Shown in pieces: positions 1 through 10,301 of a stretch of DNA of 64,000 nucleotides. A model generated the notes under the pieces. That model was not told the origin of the DNA. It saw only the letters and a list, made by a program, of their open reading frames with translations, and searched no databases. The position numbers and the translations under genes are program-made. Numbering within the stretch: position 1 is the first letter of the stretch; each line of letters begins with the position of its first letter. The stretch spans positions 1-64,000 of the forward strand of contig CACKBZ010000003.1 in NCBI GenBank assembly GCA_902598525.1, read 5' to 3'. This stretch comes from an uncultured Bacteroidota bacterium. GTDB lineage: Bacteria > Bacteroidota > Bacteroidia > Flavobacteriales > Flavobacteriaceae.

Positions 1-132
1 AAAAAAGGTGATTTAGTAAAAGTTTTAGGTAGAGGAAAAATTGATGTTCCAGTTAATGTTACTGCCCATAAATTCTCTACCTCGGCTGAAAATTCAATAG
101 AAAAAGCTGGAGGTAAAACAACTAAAATTTAG
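1..132 (+). CDS. rplO: 50S ribosomal protein L15, 3' end only
   Basis: Partial gene, open at the left edge of the window; 43 codons and a TAG stop remain. The visible tail has the L15 C-terminal pattern: a strand with LGRGK, then VTAHKFS, then a final helix with an AGG turn. L15 is a late-assembly protein of the large ribosomal subunit. It sits immediately before secY, with no base between its stop and the secY ATG, which is the usual order in bacterial spc operons. It is absent from the ORF track because it has no start here. Confidence 0.93.
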   Translation, partial: KKGDLVKVLGRGKIDVPVNVTAHKFSTSAENSIEKAGGKTTKI

Positions 133-1485
133 ATGAATAAATTAATAGACATAATTAAAAACATATACAACATTAAAGAATTAAGAGATAGAATTCTTTT
201 TACTCTAGGTTTGTTATTGGTCTATAGATTGGGTGCACAAGTTGTTCTTCCAGGTGTTGACTCTCTTGCTTTGTCTGATCTTTCAACAAGGACTGATGGT
301 GGAGGTTTGTTAGGTATATTAAATGCATTTACTGGAGGTGCTTTTGCTAATGCATCTATATTTGCTCTTGGAATAATGCCATATATTTCAGCAGCTATTG
401 TAGTACAATTAATGGGTGTTGCACTTCCTTATCTTCAAAAGCTACAGAAAGAGGGTGAGAGTGGTAGAAAAAAAATTACTCAAATTACTAGATGGTTGAC
501 AATCTTTATATGTGTTGTCCAAGCTCCTGCATACTTATATGGACTTAGTGCACTTGGTGTTCCAGAGAGTGCATTTATTTTTGGAAGAACACCAATGTTT
601 GTCTTATCATCAATAATTATTTTAGTAACAGGTACAATTTTCGCCATGTGGCTTGGTGAAAAAATAACAGATAAAGGTATTGGAAATGGAATATCACTTT
701 TAATAACGGTAGGTATTGTTGCGACTTTGCCTCTTTCCTTTACACAAAATCTTGTTTCAAGAGTCTCAGAAAGTAACGGTGGTTTAATAATGGTAGTTAT
801 TGAGCTTGCAGTTTGGTTAGTAGTAATTTTATTATCGATACTATTGGTTATGGCTGTTAGACAAATTCCAGTTCAATATGCTAGGAGGAATTCCGTCCCT
901 GGATCTCAATCTTCAGGTATGTCTACTAGGCAGTATATACCATTAAAGCTTAATGCTTCAGGTGTTATGCCAATAATTTTTGCTCAAGCACTTATGTTTG
1001 CGCCAGCAACTATTGGAAGTGTTTTTAGTGATTCATCTGTAGGTCAATGGCTTCAAGCAAGTTTTTCCGATATATTCGGATTATGGTACAATATTTTATT
1101 TGCACTTCTAGTTATAATCTTTACATTTTTTTATACTGCAATTACAGTCCCAACTAATAAAATGTCAGATGATTTAAAAAGAAGCGGTGGATTTGTTCCT
1201 GGTATAAGACCAGGTAATGAAACATCAGAATATTTAGATTCAGTAATGTCTCATATTACTTTTCCTGGGTCTTTATATTTAGCTGTAATAGCAATTTTTC
1301 CTGCTGTAGTTGTTCAATTAATTGGTATGCAACAAGGTTGGGCGCTTTTTTATGGAGGGACATCCCTCCTAATTATGGTGGGAGTTGCTATAGATACAAT
1401 TCAACAAGTAAATGCATATCTACTCAATCATCATTATGATGGACTTATGAAATCTGGTTCAATGAGGAGTAAACCAACAATATAA
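133..1485 (+). CDS. secY: Preprotein translocase subunit SecY
   Basis: SecY forms the protein-conducting channel of the inner membrane with SecE and SecG, and accepts secreted and membrane proteins from SecA or the signal recognition particle. The 450-residue product has about ten hydrophobic segments. The plug and second-helix region near residues 60-100 ([20 protein letters not shown]) and the basic cytoplasmic loop with QIPVQYARR near residue 245 are typical of the family, and the length is normal. The ATG follows the rplO stop directly, so the two are translationally coupled in the ribosomal operon. Nothing unusual was seen. Confidence 0.98.
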   Translation: MNKLIDIIKNIYNIKELRDRILFTLGLLLVYRLGAQVVLPGVDSLALSDLSTRTDGGGLLGILNAFTGGAFANASIFALGIMPYISAAIVVQLMGVALPYLQKLQKEGESGRKKITQITRWLTIFICVVQAPAYLYGLSALGVPESAFIFGRTPMFVLSSIIILVTGTIFAMWLGEKITDKGIGNGISLLITVGIVATLPLSFTQNLVSRVSESNGGLIMVVIELAVWLVVILLSILLVMAVRQIPVQYARRNSVPGSQSSGMSTRQYIPLKLNASGVMPIIFAQALMFAPATIGSVFSDSSVGQWLQASFSDIFGLWYNILFALLVIIFTFFYTAITVPTNKMSDDLKRSGGFVPGIRPGNETSEYLDSVMSHITFPGSLYLAVIAIFPAVVVQLIGMQQGWALFYGGTSLLIMVGVAIDTIQQVNAYLLNHHYDGLMKSGSMRSKPTI

Positions 1486-1487
1486 AT

Positions 1488-1703
1488 ATGGCTAAACAAA
1501 AATCTATAGAACAAGAAGGAAAAATTATAGAGGCTCTCTCAAATGCAATGTTTAGAGTAGAACTCGATAATGGACATGTTGTGACTGCCCATATTTCTGG
1601 TAAGATGCGTTTGCATTACATCAAGCTCCTTCCAGGTGATAAAGTAAAGCTTGAGATGAGTCCTTATGATTTAACAAAAGCAAGAATAACATTTAGAATG
1701 TAA
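1488..1703 (+). CDS. infA: Translation initiation factor IF-1
   Basis: A 71-residue protein of a single OB-fold (S1-like) domain, the normal length for IF-1. IF-1 binds the A site of the 30S subunit during initiation. The run [20 protein letters not shown] and the later [18 protein letters not shown] match the family closely. It begins two bases after the secY stop and precedes rpmJ, the same order as in many bacterial ribosomal operons. Confidence 0.98.
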   Translation: MAKQKSIEQEGKIIEALSNAMFRVELDNGHVVTAHISGKMRLHYIKLLPGDKVKLEMSPYDLTKARITFRM

Positions 1704-1710
1704 AAATATT

Positions 1711-1827
1711 ATGAAAGTAAGAGCATCAATAAAGAAACGAAGTAGTGAATGTAAAATCGTCAGAAGAAAGGGTCGATTGTACGTTATAAATAAAAAAAAT
1801 CCAAGGTTTAAACAAAGACAAGGTTAA
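1711..1827 (+). CDS. rpmJ: 50S ribosomal protein L36, zinc-free form
   Basis: A 38-residue protein too short for the ORF track: [17 protein letters not shown] at the start and a KQRQG end, both diagnostic of L36. It packs against 23S rRNA in the large subunit. In zinc-binding L36 the ligands are three Cys and one His. Here only the second Cys (residue 14) is kept; the other positions read Ser, Asn and Phe, so this is a C-minus form that cannot bind zinc in the usual way. It lies 7 bases after infA and 2 bases before rpsM. Confidence 0.95.
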   Translation: MKVRASIKKRSSECKIVRRKGRLYVINKKNPRFKQRQG

Positions 1828-1829
1828 TT

Positions 1830-2204
1830 ATGGCAAGAATTTCAGGTATAGACATACCAAAAGATAAAAGAGGAGCAATTGCTTTAACATATATATATGG
1901 AATAGGTAGAAGCCTTGCTTTAACAATTCTAGAAGAAGCTAAAGTTGACTTAAACAAAAAAGTTTCTGATTGGGATGATAAAGACATTGCCAGTATCAGA
2001 GATGTTGTTGGAAAGCTTAAAATTGAAGGAGAGTTAAGGTCAGAGACTCAACTAAACATAAAGAGATTAATGGATATTGGAAGTTTTAGGGGTATTAGAC
2101 ATAGAACAGGATTACCTTTAAGAGGACAAAGAACCAAAAATAATTCTCGTACAAGAAAAGGAAAAAGAAAAACTGTAGCTAATAAGAAAAAAGCAACTAA
2201 ATAA
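1830..2204 (+). CDS. rpsM: 30S ribosomal protein S13
   Basis: A 124-residue protein with the S13 start (ARISGIDIP), the helix-two-turn-helix region, and the C-terminal [20 protein letters not shown] signature that reaches toward the tRNA in the P site. It sits in the head of the small subunit and contacts L5 across the subunit bridge. The order rpmJ-rpsM-rpsK-rpsD-rpoA-rplQ is the conserved alpha operon. Confidence 0.98.
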   Translation: MARISGIDIPKDKRGAIALTYIYGIGRSLALTILEEAKVDLNKKVSDWDDKDIASIRDVVGKLKIEGELRSETQLNIKRLMDIGSFRGIRHRTGLPLRGQRTKNNSRTRKGKRKTVANKKKATK

Positions 2205-2206
2205 TT

Positions 2207-2590
2207 ATGGCAAAATCTAGTAGTAAAAAAAGAAAAGTAATTGTTGATTCATCAGGTGAGGCTCACATCAATGCTTCATTTAATAATATAATCATATCAA
2301 TTACCAATTTAAAAGGTGAAGTTATTTCTTGGTCTTCAGCTGGAAAAATGGGTTTTAAAGGCTCAAAAAAGAATACTCCATTTGCAGCTCAAACTGCGGC
2401 AGAGGATGCAGCTAAGATTGCCCATGATGCTGGTGTAAGAAGAATTAAAGTTCTAGTCAAAGGACCTGGAAATGGTAGAGAATCTGCGATTAGAACCCTA
2501 CATAATAATGGCTTGGAAGTTTCTGAGATTATTGATGTTACTCCAATGCCGCATAATGGGTGTAGACCACCTAAAAGAAGAAGAGTTTAA
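2207..2590 (+). CDS. rpsK: 30S ribosomal protein S11
   Basis: A 127-residue platform protein of the 30S subunit. The pattern [19 protein letters not shown] at the C-terminus is the S11 signature, preceded by [13 protein letters not shown]. Two bases separate it from rpsM. A short basic N-terminus (KSSSKKRKV) is somewhat longer than in some bacteria but ordinary for this phylum. Confidence 0.98.
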   Translation: MAKSSSKKRKVIVDSSGEAHINASFNNIIISITNLKGEVISWSSAGKMGFKGSKKNTPFAAQTAAEDAAKIAHDAGVRRIKVLVKGPGNGRESAIRTLHNNGLEVSEIIDVTPMPHNGCRPPKRRRV

Positions 2591-2604
2591 TTAATAGAAT
2601 TTAA

Positions 2605-3210
2605 ATGGCAAGATATACAGGACCAAAAACAAAAATCTCAAGAAAGTTCGGTGAACCATTATTTGGTGAAGACCGCTCACTAGAGAAAAAAAATTACCCA
2701 CCCGGGCAACATGGTAATACAAAGAGGAGAGCTAAAAAGTCAGAATATGCTATTCAGTTAATGGAAAAGCAAAAGGCCAAGTATACCTATGGTATCCTAG
2801 AAAAGCAGTTTAGGAATATATATGACAAAGCTAATAGAGGAAAAGGTATTACTGGTGAATTGCTTTTGCAGTTATGTGAATCTAGACTTGATAATGTTGT
2901 CTACAGAATGGGAATATCAAACACCAGGGATGGTGCTAGACAATTAGTATCTCATAAACATATACTTGTTAACGGATCTATTGTTAATATCCCATCCTAT
3001 ACTCTAAGACCTGGCGATAAAATTTCTATAAGAGAAAAATCCAAGTCTTTAAAATCAATTGAAAGTTCTCTAAGAGAGAATTTATCTGAATATGAATGGA
3101 TAAAATTTAATAGAGAACGTTTAGAGGGAGAATTTGTCTCTTTACCTGAAAGAGAACAAATCCCAGAAAATATAAAAGAACAACTAATTGTAGAATTATA
3201 CTCAAAATAA
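2605..3210 (+). CDS. rpsD: 30S ribosomal protein S4
   Basis: A 201-residue primary 16S rRNA binding protein that starts assembly of the small-subunit body. The N-terminal domain ([15 protein letters not shown]) is followed by an S4 RNA-binding domain at about residues 90-155, with [12 protein letters not shown] and the [11 protein letters not shown] turn. Bacterial S4 can have a Cys zinc knuckle near the N-terminus; none is present here, which is common. In many bacteria S4 represses this operon by binding its leader; no leader structure could be identified here. Confidence 0.98.
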   Translation: MARYTGPKTKISRKFGEPLFGEDRSLEKKNYPPGQHGNTKRRAKKSEYAIQLMEKQKAKYTYGILEKQFRNIYDKANRGKGITGELLLQLCESRLDNVVYRMGISNTRDGARQLVSHKHILVNGSIVNIPSYTLRPGDKISIREKSKSLKSIESSLRENLSEYEWIKFNRERLEGEFVSLPEREQIPENIKEQLIVELYSK

Positions 3211-3216
3211 AAAAAT

Positions 3217-4209
3217 ATGGCAATTTTAAACTTTCAAAAACCAGATAAGGTTATCATGATTGACTCAACAGAGTCACATGGTAAATTCGAATTTAGACCT
3301 TTAGAACCAGGATATGGTTTAACTATTGGTAACGCACTTAGAAGAGTATTATTATCTTCTTTGGAGGGTCATGCTTTTACATCCGTAAAAATTGATGGTG
3401 TAGATCATGAATTTTCTACTATTAAAGGTGTTGTTGAAGATGTAACTGAAATCATCTTAAATATAAAGCAGATTAGACTAAAAAGACAAATTGATGATAT
3501 AGATAATGAAACTATCAATGTTATTGTTGGTAACCAGAAGGTTTTCAAAGCTTCAGATCTTCAGAAGTTTATTTCAGGTTTCCAAATTCTTAATCCTGAT
3601 CTTGTTATATGTAATTTAGAGAAAGATGTAAAGTTAAGTATTGAATTAAATATTGAGAAGGGAAGAGGGTATGTCCCAGCTGAAGAAAATAAAAAGTATA
3701 ATGAATCAGTTGGAGTAATTGCTATCGACTCAATATTTACTCCTATAAAGAACGTTAAGTATGACATAGAAAATTACAGGGTTGAACAAAAGACTGATTA
3801 TGAAAAACTTATCCTTGAAATTATTACAGATGGATCGATACACCCTAAAGATGCTCTAACTGAAGCTGCAAAAATTCTTATTCATCACTTTATGTTATTC
3901 TCAGATGAATTAATTACTCTTGAAGCTGATGAAATCGCACAATCTGAAACTTATGATGAGGAATCTCTTCATATGAGACAGTTGCTCAAAACTAAACTTA
4001 TTGATATGGATTTATCTGTTAGAGCACTAAACTGTTTAAAGGCTGCAGAAGTTGATACACTGGGAGATCTTGTATCTTTTAATAAAAATGATTTAATGAA
4101 GTTTAGAAACTTTGGTAGAAAATCTTTGACAGAGCTTGAGGAATTAGTTATTCTTAAAGGTCTATCATTTGGTATGGATCTTACTAAATATAAATTAGAT
4201 AAAGATTAA
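3217..4209 (+). CDS. rpoA: DNA-directed RNA polymerase alpha subunit
   Basis: A 330-residue subunit whose N-terminal domain (about residues 1-235) dimerises and carries the core enzyme assembly surface; the conserved [19 protein letters not shown] is seen near residue 33. The C-terminal domain (about 255-320) has the helix-hairpin-helix pattern [16 protein letters not shown] and the [12 protein letters not shown] segment, which contacts promoter DNA and activators. Length is normal. It follows rpsD by 6 bases and precedes rplQ by 3. Confidence 0.98.
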   Translation: MAILNFQKPDKVIMIDSTESHGKFEFRPLEPGYGLTIGNALRRVLLSSLEGHAFTSVKIDGVDHEFSTIKGVVEDVTEIILNIKQIRLKRQIDDIDNETINVIVGNQKVFKASDLQKFISGFQILNPDLVICNLEKDVKLSIELNIEKGRGYVPAEENKKYNESVGVIAIDSIFTPIKNVKYDIENYRVEQKTDYEKLILEIITDGSIHPKDALTEAAKILIHHFMLFSDELITLEADEIAQSETYDEESLHMRQLLKTKLIDMDLSVRALNCLKAAEVDTLGDLVSFNKNDLMKFRNFGRKSLTELEELVILKGLSFGMDLTKYKLDKD

Positions 4210-4212
4210 ATA

Positions 4213-4650
4213 ATGAAACACGGCAAAAAAATAATTAAACTTGGTAGGAAATCAGCTCATAGAAAAGCCATGCTTGCTAATATGGCTGTATCGTTAATTG
4301 AACATAAGAGAATTACTACTACCTCAACCAAGGCTAAAGCTTTAAAAATTTTTATCGAACCCTTAATTACCAAATCAAAAGATGATAATACACACAATAG
4401 AAGAATATGCTTTAGCAAATTGAGAAATAAGAATGGTGTTAAAATCTTATTTGATGAGATATCAACTAAGGTTGCTAACAGACCTGGTGGTTATACCAGA
4501 ATAATTAAATTAGGCAACAGAATGGGAGACAATGCCTCAATGGCTATGATTGAACTTGTCGATTTTAATAGTCTTTATAATTCAAAACCAGTGCAGGAAT
4601 CTTCAAAAGAATTATCCGATGATTCTAAAGAAGAAACTAAGTCAAATTAA
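4213..4650 (+). CDS. rplQ: 50S ribosomal protein L17
   Basis: Last gene of the ribosomal operon. The first 115 residues are L17 ([19 protein letters not shown], later [18 protein letters not shown]). The protein is 145 residues, longer than the roughly 120 of many L17 proteins because of an acidic, Ser-rich tail ([16 protein letters not shown]), a type of tail often seen in this phylum. A strong hairpin terminator lies 20 bases after the stop. Confidence 0.97.
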   Translation: MKHGKKIIKLGRKSAHRKAMLANMAVSLIEHKRITTTSTKAKALKIFIEPLITKSKDDNTHNRRICFSKLRNKNGVKILFDEISTKVANRPGGYTRIIKLGNRMGDNASMAMIELVDFNSLYNSKPVQESSKELSDDSKEETKSN

Positions 4651-4670
4651 CACTAAAAAAAGTAATTAAC

Positions 4671-4705
4671 AAAAGGACATATGTGTTTTCATATGTCCTT
4701 TTTTT
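4671..4705 (+). terminator. Rho-independent terminator ending the ribosomal operon
   Basis: A perfect 13-bp inverted repeat, AAAAGGACATATG and CATATGTCCTTTT, with a 6-base loop (TGTTTT) and a run of T on the right side. It lies between rplQ and carA. It also shows that the ORF-track start of carA at 4681, which is inside the stem, is not the true start. Because the stem has A on the left and T on the right it could work in both directions. Confidence 0.9.
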
Positions 4706-4725
4706 ATGTAATTTTACTTTCCGAA

Positions 4726-5820
4726 ATGACTTATAAAAAAAGGAAAAAAGGACTTGTACTGTTAGCTGATGGTACGGTTTTCTATGGTCGTTCTGCGGGA
4801 ATTAATGGTACTTCTTTTGGCGAAATCTGCTTTAATACAGGTGTAACAGGATATCAAGAGATTTTTACTGACCCTTCTTATTTTGGTCAAATTATGGTTA
4901 CTACAACATCTCATATCGGTAATTACGGTATTAAGATGAATGAGTCACAGTCACAGAAAATATATATAAGTGGACTAATATGTAAAAACTTTAGTTATGT
5001 AAATTCCAGACACAACTCTAAATCAATAAAAAAGTGGTTTGATTCAAATAATCTGGTAACTGTATGTGATGTTGATACCAGAGCTCTTGTGAGATATATA
5101 AGAGATAATGGGGCAATGAATGCAGCAATTACAACAGAGATAGATAAGATATCCGAAATAAAGAAAAAGCTTAATAGATTTCCGAAAATGGATGGCCTTG
5201 AGTTAGCATCCAAAGTCTCTACAAAACACCCTTATGAAATAGGTGATAAAAATTCAAAAAAAAGATTAGCAGTAATTGATTTAGGTATAAAAAAAAATAT
5301 ACTTGATAATTTTGTTAAAAGAGATTTATATATTAAAGTTTTTCCCTTTGACACAGATCTTGATGAAATGCTAAATTTCAAGCCTAACGGATTTTTTCTC
5401 TCTAATGGTCCTGGTGATCCAAAACCTTTAAAAAAGGTAATTCAAACAACTAGAGAAATTCTTCAGAAAAATTATCCATTATTTGGAATCTGTCTTGGCC
5501 ATCAAGTAATTGCTTTAGCAAACGATATAAAAACATATAAAATGTTCAATGGACATAGGGGAATAAATCATCCTGTTCTAAATATCAATACAGGTAGGGG
5601 AGAGATTACTTCTCAAAATCATGGTTTCGCTGTTGATTATGAAACAGCTATTGCTAATAAATCTGTTAAAATCTCACACAAGCATTTGAATGATGAGACT
5701 GTTGCTGGTCTTGAAATAAAATCTAAGAATTGTTTTTCTGTTCAGTATCACCCCGAGGCAGGTCCTGGTCCTAACGATGGAAACTATTTATTCGATCAAT
5801 TTTTATCCAAATTAAATTAA
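4726..5820 (+). CDS. carA: Carbamoyl-phosphate synthase small subunit
   Basis: Glutaminase subunit that feeds ammonia to CarB for carbamoyl phosphate, used for arginine and pyrimidines. I place the start at the internal ATG (MTYKKRKKGLVLLADG): the 15 extra codons in the ORF track overlap the terminator hairpin. The resulting 364 residues are normal. The N-terminal CPSase domain includes GVTGYQEIFTDPSYFGQI; the class I glutaminase domain has the nucleophile Cys of LFGICLGHQ (about residue 256) and the QYHPEAGPGP His-Glu. Its partner carB lies about 25 kb away at 31270, not next to it. eno follows after 3 bases. Confidence 0.96.
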   Translation: MTYKKRKKGLVLLADGTVFYGRSAGINGTSFGEICFNTGVTGYQEIFTDPSYFGQIMVTTTSHIGNYGIKMNESQSQKIYISGLICKNFSYVNSRHNSKSIKKWFDSNNLVTVCDVDTRALVRYIRDNGAMNAAITTEIDKISEIKKKLNRFPKMDGLELASKVSTKHPYEIGDKNSKKRLAVIDLGIKKNILDNFVKRDLYIKVFPFDTDLDEMLNFKPNGFFLSNGPGDPKPLKKVIQTTREILQKNYPLFGICLGHQVIALANDIKTYKMFNGHRGINHPVLNINTGRGEITSQNHGFAVDYETAIANKSVKISHKHLNDETVAGLEIKSKNCFSVQYHPEAGPGPNDGNYLFDQFLSKLN

Positions 5821-5823
5821 CTA

Positions 5824-7119
5824 ATGACTAAAATAAAAAGTATAGTAGCAAGACAAATCTTTGACTCTAGAGGAAACCCCACAGTTGAAACTGATGTAAT
5901 CACCACAAATAATGTAATAGGTAGAGCCGCTGTGCCATCTGGTGCCTCAACAGGTGTGCACGAGTCTGTGGAATTAAGAGACAATCATTCAACTTACATG
6001 GGTAAATCTGTTTTTAATGCTGTAAAAAATGTAAATGAACTTATTTCAAAAGAACTAAATAACTTATCTATTTTTGATCAAGAGCTAATTGATGAAAAAA
6101 TGATTAATCTAGATGGTACTAATAATAAGTCAAAACTTGGTGCAAATGCAATTCTTTCTGTCTCTTTGGCTGTTTCCAAGGCAGCTGCAAATGAAAAAAA
6201 TATCTCACTATATAAATATTTGGGCACTTCTGTGTCAAATGTTTTACCTGTGCCGCTAATGAATATAATTAATGGTGGGAGCCATTCTGACTCACCAATT
6301 TCATTTCAAGAATTCATGATTGTTCCAATTGGAGCAAAGAGTTTTACTAATGCTTTACAGATAGGTAATGAGGTTTTTCATAATTTAAAATCTATACTTA
6401 AATCTAGAGGTCTTTCAACTGCTGTGGGTGATGAGGGTGGATTTGCTCCAGAGTTAAAAGGTACGGAGGATGCCATAAATACAATTATTGAAGCTGTAAA
6501 TAAAGCGGGATATGAAATGAAAAAAGATGTAATGCTAGCATTAGATTGCGCTTCATCTGAGTTTTATAAAGATGGGTATTATGATTATTCAATATTTGAA
6601 AAAGATAATCTTACAAAATTAAATTCAAATGAACAAGTTGATTTTTTAGTTGATTTATGTGAAAAGTATCCAATAATTTCAATCGAGGATGGTATGGATG
6701 AGAATGATTGGGAGGGATGGAAACTTCTAACAGAAAAGATTGGAGATAAGGTTCAGCTTGTAGGTGATGATCTTTTTGTAACTGATATAAAGAGATTATC
6801 TAAAGGAATAAACGAAAATATTGGCAATTCTATTTTAATTAAATTTAATCAGGTTGGTTCTCTTTCTGAAACTATATCCTCAATAAATTTAGCTACTAAA
6901 AATAATTTTACATCTGTTATTTCTCATAGATCTGGTGAGACAGAGGATTCTACAATTGCAGATCTCTGTGTAGCTTTTAATACTGGGCAGATTAAAACTG
7001 GATCAATGTCTAGGAGTGATAGGATGTCAAAATATAACCAACTATTAAGGATTGAAGAAGAGCTCGGAGATAATGCTAAATTTCTTGGTAAAGATGCATT
7101 TAATGTAAACCTTTCCTAA
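5824..7119 (+). CDS. eno: Enolase
   Basis: Converts 2-phosphoglycerate to phosphoenolpyruvate in glycolysis and the reverse in gluconeogenesis. The 431-residue protein has the N-terminal [24 protein letters not shown] with the acid-base Glu, [14 protein letters not shown] with a Mg ligand, the catalytic Lys in [12 protein letters not shown], and [15 protein letters not shown] near the C-terminus. All key residues that I can place are present. It starts 3 bases after carA, so the two probably share a transcript. Confidence 0.98.
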   Translation: MTKIKSIVARQIFDSRGNPTVETDVITTNNVIGRAAVPSGASTGVHESVELRDNHSTYMGKSVFNAVKNVNELISKELNNLSIFDQELIDEKMINLDGTNNKSKLGANAILSVSLAVSKAAANEKNISLYKYLGTSVSNVLPVPLMNIINGGSHSDSPISFQEFMIVPIGAKSFTNALQIGNEVFHNLKSILKSRGLSTAVGDEGGFAPELKGTEDAINTIIEAVNKAGYEMKKDVMLALDCASSEFYKDGYYDYSIFEKDNLTKLNSNEQVDFLVDLCEKYPIISIEDGMDENDWEGWKLLTEKIGDKVQLVGDDLFVTDIKRLSKGINENIGNSILIKFNQVGSLSETISSINLATKNNFTSVISHRSGETEDSTIADLCVAFNTGQIKTGSMSRSDRMSKYNQLLRIEEELGDNAKFLGKDAFNVNLS

Positions 7120-7159
7120 TTTAAATTTTAATTAATTTTTTTCTTAACCCCAGGTAAAT

Positions 7160-7167
7160 TAAATTTG
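7160..7167 (+). promoter_or_regulatory. Promoter -7 element upstream of gltA
   Basis: TAAATTTG matches the Bacteroidota -7 consensus TAnnTTTG exactly and lies 15 bases before the gltA ATG. No clear TTG -33 box is at the expected distance, so the call rests on one element and position. Confidence 0.5.
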
Positions 7168-7182
7168 TAGAAATACCTAAGG

Positions 7183-8478
7183 ATGGGAAAATCTGCAAAA
7201 ATTGAATTTAATGGAAAATCTTTTACTTTCCCTGTAATAACTGGTTCTGAAAATGAGGAAGCTATTGATATAAATCAGCTAAGATCTGAAACAGGTCTTA
7301 TTACCTATGATCCAGGATATAAAAATACAGGTCATTGTATAAGTGAAATAACATATCTTGATGGAGAAAACGGTGTACTTAGATATAGAGGTTACTCAGT
7401 TGATGAATTATGTAAAAAGAAGTCTTTCTTAGAAGTTGTCTATCTTTTAATTTATGGTGATTTACCAACTAAAACAAACCTTCAAAAGCTTCAAGCTGAT
7501 ATCAGGGAGGAAGCTTTGGTAGATGAGGATTTAAAACAAATTTTTAAAAGCTTTCCCAAATCTGCTCATCCTATGGGAGTGTTATCATCTTTAACATCTG
7601 CATTAATTGCATTCAACCCACTTAACGAAACAAAAATTTCACTAAAGGATAAAGAAGGTACAACTGAAGAAGATAAAATGTATTTATCCACTGTAAGACT
7701 TCTTGCTAAATTTCCAATTATGTCCTCATGGACCCTAAGAAAGCTTAAAGGACTCCCTTTGAACTATAGTAACAATAACCTTGAGTATACAGAAAATATT
7801 GCATATATGATGTTTGCAAAGCCAAATCAGGATTATAATCAAAATGATATTATTGTAAATGCCTTAAATACTCTTTTGATACTTCATGCTGATCATGAGC
7901 AAAATTGTTCAACTTCAACTGTTAGAATTGTTGGTTCTTCATATGCTGGTTTATACGCATCAATATCTGCAGGTATTTCTGCTCTTTGGGGAAGACTTCA
8001 TGGAGGAGCTAATCAGGCAGTAATAGAAATGTTAGAATTAATTAAAAATGATGGTTCTGATATTGAAAAATATATAAATAAAGCAAAAGATAAATCTGAT
8101 CCGTTTAGACTTATGGGATTTGGTCATAGAGTATATAAAAACTTTGATCCAAGAGCTAAAATAATTAAAGAAGCTGCTGATCAGGTACTTAATGATCTAG
8201 GTATTGAAGACCCAATTCTTGAAATTGCAAAATCAATTGAAGAAAAGGCCTTAAATGATGAATATTTCATTGAAAAGAAGTTATATCCTAATGTAGATTT
8301 CTACTCTGGAATTATATATAGGGCTTTAGGTATCCCTACTGAAATGTTTACCGTAATGTTTGCATTAGGAAGAATACCTGGCTGGATTGCACAATGGAAG
8401 GAGATGAGAGACTCAAAAAATCCAATTGGAAGACCAAGGCAGATATATAATGGTCCAACACATAGATCAATTTCATAG
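7183..8478 (+). CDS. gltA: Citrate synthase
   Basis: Condenses acetyl-CoA with oxaloacetate at the entry of the TCA cycle. At 431 residues it has the length of the larger, hexameric type II bacterial enzymes with the N-terminal beta domain (about residues 1-50). The active-site regions are visible: LHADHEQNCSTSTVR, GRLHGGANQAV, GFGHRVYKNFDPRA and the late PNVDFYSGIIY with the catalytic Asp. It is 5 bases before argS and probably cotranscribed with it. Confidence 0.97.
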   Translation: MGKSAKIEFNGKSFTFPVITGSENEEAIDINQLRSETGLITYDPGYKNTGHCISEITYLDGENGVLRYRGYSVDELCKKKSFLEVVYLLIYGDLPTKTNLQKLQADIREEALVDEDLKQIFKSFPKSAHPMGVLSSLTSALIAFNPLNETKISLKDKEGTTEEDKMYLSTVRLLAKFPIMSSWTLRKLKGLPLNYSNNNLEYTENIAYMMFAKPNQDYNQNDIIVNALNTLLILHADHEQNCSTSTVRIVGSSYAGLYASISAGISALWGRLHGGANQAVIEMLELIKNDGSDIEKYINKAKDKSDPFRLMGFGHRVYKNFDPRAKIIKEAADQVLNDLGIEDPILEIAKSIEEKALNDEYFIEKKLYPNVDFYSGIIYRALGIPTEMFTVMFALGRIPGWIAQWKEMRDSKNPIGRPRQIYNGPTHRSIS

Positions 8479-8483
8479 GCTCA

Positions 8484-10256
8484 ATGGATATCAAATCAGA
8501 TATTTCAATTTTAGTTTCAAGTTTTTTAGAAAAAAATTTTAATCTCATAACAGATGATATTGAGATTCAGAATACAAAGAAAGAATTCACAGGCGACTTA
8601 ACTGTTGTTCTTTTCCCTTTTTATAAACTTATTGAAAAGAATCAAATTTCATCATTTGCAAAAGATCTTGGAGGAAATTTAGTAAGTAAATCGGAAAAAA
8701 TTGACTCATTTAATATAGTTGGTGGTTTTTTGAATCTTATTGTTTCTGACAAATTTTATCTAGACTTCATAAATTCTATTAAAGATGATATTAATTATGG
8801 AAAGTCAAAAACAGTGGAAGAAACTTTTATTATTGAATTTTCATCTCCAAACACAAACAAACCACTGCACTTAGGACATATAAGAAATAATCTTTTAGGG
8901 TATTCTGTTTCAAAAATACTTGAGGCAAATGGAAAAAATGTAAAAAAAGTTCAAATTATCAATGATAGAGGTATACATATATGTAAGTCAATGGTAGCTT
9001 GGAAACAATATGGTGAGGGTAAAACTCCTGAATCAGAAAATATAAAAGGAGATAAATTTGTAGGTGAATATTATATACTATTTAATAAAATACATAATGA
9101 ACAAAAAAAACAACTTATAGATACTGGTGAGGATAAAGATAAAGCAGAAGAGAATACTCAGATTATGCTAGATGCTAAACATGAGTTGAAAAATTGGGAA
9201 AAAAATGATAAAGAAACTCTGAAAGTATGGAAAATGATGAATGAATGGGTATATGAAGGCTTTGAGAGTACATACAATTTATTAGGAGTTTCTTTCGATA
9301 AAAACTACTATGAAAGTCAGACATATCTGTTAGGAAAAGATATAATTAAAGATGGCTTAAATAATAATATATTTTATAAAAAAGATGATTCATCTGTCTG
9401 GATAGACCTTGATGATGAAGGACTTGATAAAAAACTTCTATTAAGGTCTGACGGAACATCTGTATATATGACACAAGACCTTGGAACTGCAGTTCAAAGA
9501 ATTTCTGACAATGAAAATGTTAAGGGAATGATTTATACGGTGGGAAATGAACAAGATTACCACTTTAATGTTTTATTTAAAATTTTAAAAAAGCTTGGCT
9601 ACGATTGGGCCAGCTATCTATCTCACTTAAGTTATGGAATGGTAGATTTACCGTCTGGAAAAATGAAAAGCAGAGAAGGAACTGTTGTTGATGCAGATGA
9701 TTTAATATTTGAATTAATTCAAAATGTTAAAGAAACGACAGAGAATCTTGATAAATTTAAATCAAATAAAGATGCTCTAGACTATGAGGATTACAAAAGC
9801 ATTGCCCTTGGGGCATTAAAATATTATATACTTAAAGTAGACCCAAAAAAAAATATCCTTTTTAATCCCAATGAGTCTATTGATTTGAATGGCAATACTG
9901 GTCCTTTTATACAGTATGCATATGTTAGGATACAGTCAATCATAAAAAAGTATAATAATGAAATTTTAATTAATAACTCATACTCTTTGAATGAGAAAGA
10001 AAAAGAGGTTATAAAGATAATATATGATTTACCAATCGTTATAAAAAACTCATGTAACGAACTATCTCCTGCACTAATTGCAAATTATTTATATGATCTT
10101 GTTAAAAGCTACAACTCTTTATATCAAAATTTTAATATTCTAAATTCTGAATCTAAAGAATCAACATCAGTAAGACTTTTAATTTCTTTAAAGACAAGAG
10201 ATATAATTAAGCTATGTTCAGAGCTCCTGGGTATAGATCTTCCAAATAAAATGTAA
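8484..10256 (+). CDS. argS: Arginyl-tRNA synthetase
   Basis: Class I aminoacyl-tRNA synthetase charging tRNA-Arg. The 590 residues contain the N-terminal Add1 domain (about 1-90), the HIGH signature as PLHLGHIRNN near residue 130, the region with GMVDLPSGKMKSREG standing for KMSKS, and a C-terminal DALR anticodon-binding domain from about residue 470 (GPFIQYAYVRIQSI). The start is the ATG 5 bases after gltA. A strong hairpin follows at 10261. Confidence 0.97.
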   Translation: MDIKSDISILVSSFLEKNFNLITDDIEIQNTKKEFTGDLTVVLFPFYKLIEKNQISSFAKDLGGNLVSKSEKIDSFNIVGGFLNLIVSDKFYLDFINSIKDDINYGKSKTVEETFIIEFSSPNTNKPLHLGHIRNNLLGYSVSKILEANGKNVKKVQIINDRGIHICKSMVAWKQYGEGKTPESENIKGDKFVGEYYILFNKIHNEQKKQLIDTGEDKDKAEENTQIMLDAKHELKNWEKNDKETLKVWKMMNEWVYEGFESTYNLLGVSFDKNYYESQTYLLGKDIIKDGLNNNIFYKKDDSSVWIDLDDEGLDKKLLLRSDGTSVYMTQDLGTAVQRISDNENVKGMIYTVGNEQDYHFNVLFKILKKLGYDWASYLSHLSYGMVDLPSGKMKSREGTVVDADDLIFELIQNVKETTENLDKFKSNKDALDYEDYKSIALGALKYYILKVDPKKNILFNPNESIDLNGNTGPFIQYAYVRIQSIIKKYNNEILINNSYSLNEKEKEVIKIIYDLPIVIKNSCNELSPALIANYLYDLVKSYNSLYQNFNILNSESKESTSVRLLISLKTRDIIKLCSELLGIDLPNKM

Positions 10257-10283
10257 AAAAAAAGTCGCCCTAAGGCGACTTTA
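10257..10283. terminator. Two-way terminator between argS and proteorhodopsin
   Basis: Inverted repeat AAAGTCGCC and GGCGACTTT with a 4-base loop (CTAA). A long run of A lies on the left, giving a T-run for - strand transcripts, so it should end proteorhodopsin transcription efficiently; on the + strand the T-run is short but argS also ends here. Confidence 0.85.
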
Positions 10284-10301
10284 ATTTCATTTGAGTGTAA
10301 A

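Noticed and set aside
4681-4725. Upstream start of carA given by the ORF track
   Set aside because: These codons overlap the perfect terminator hairpin of the ribosomal operon; the ATG at 4726 gives the normal CarA N-terminus.
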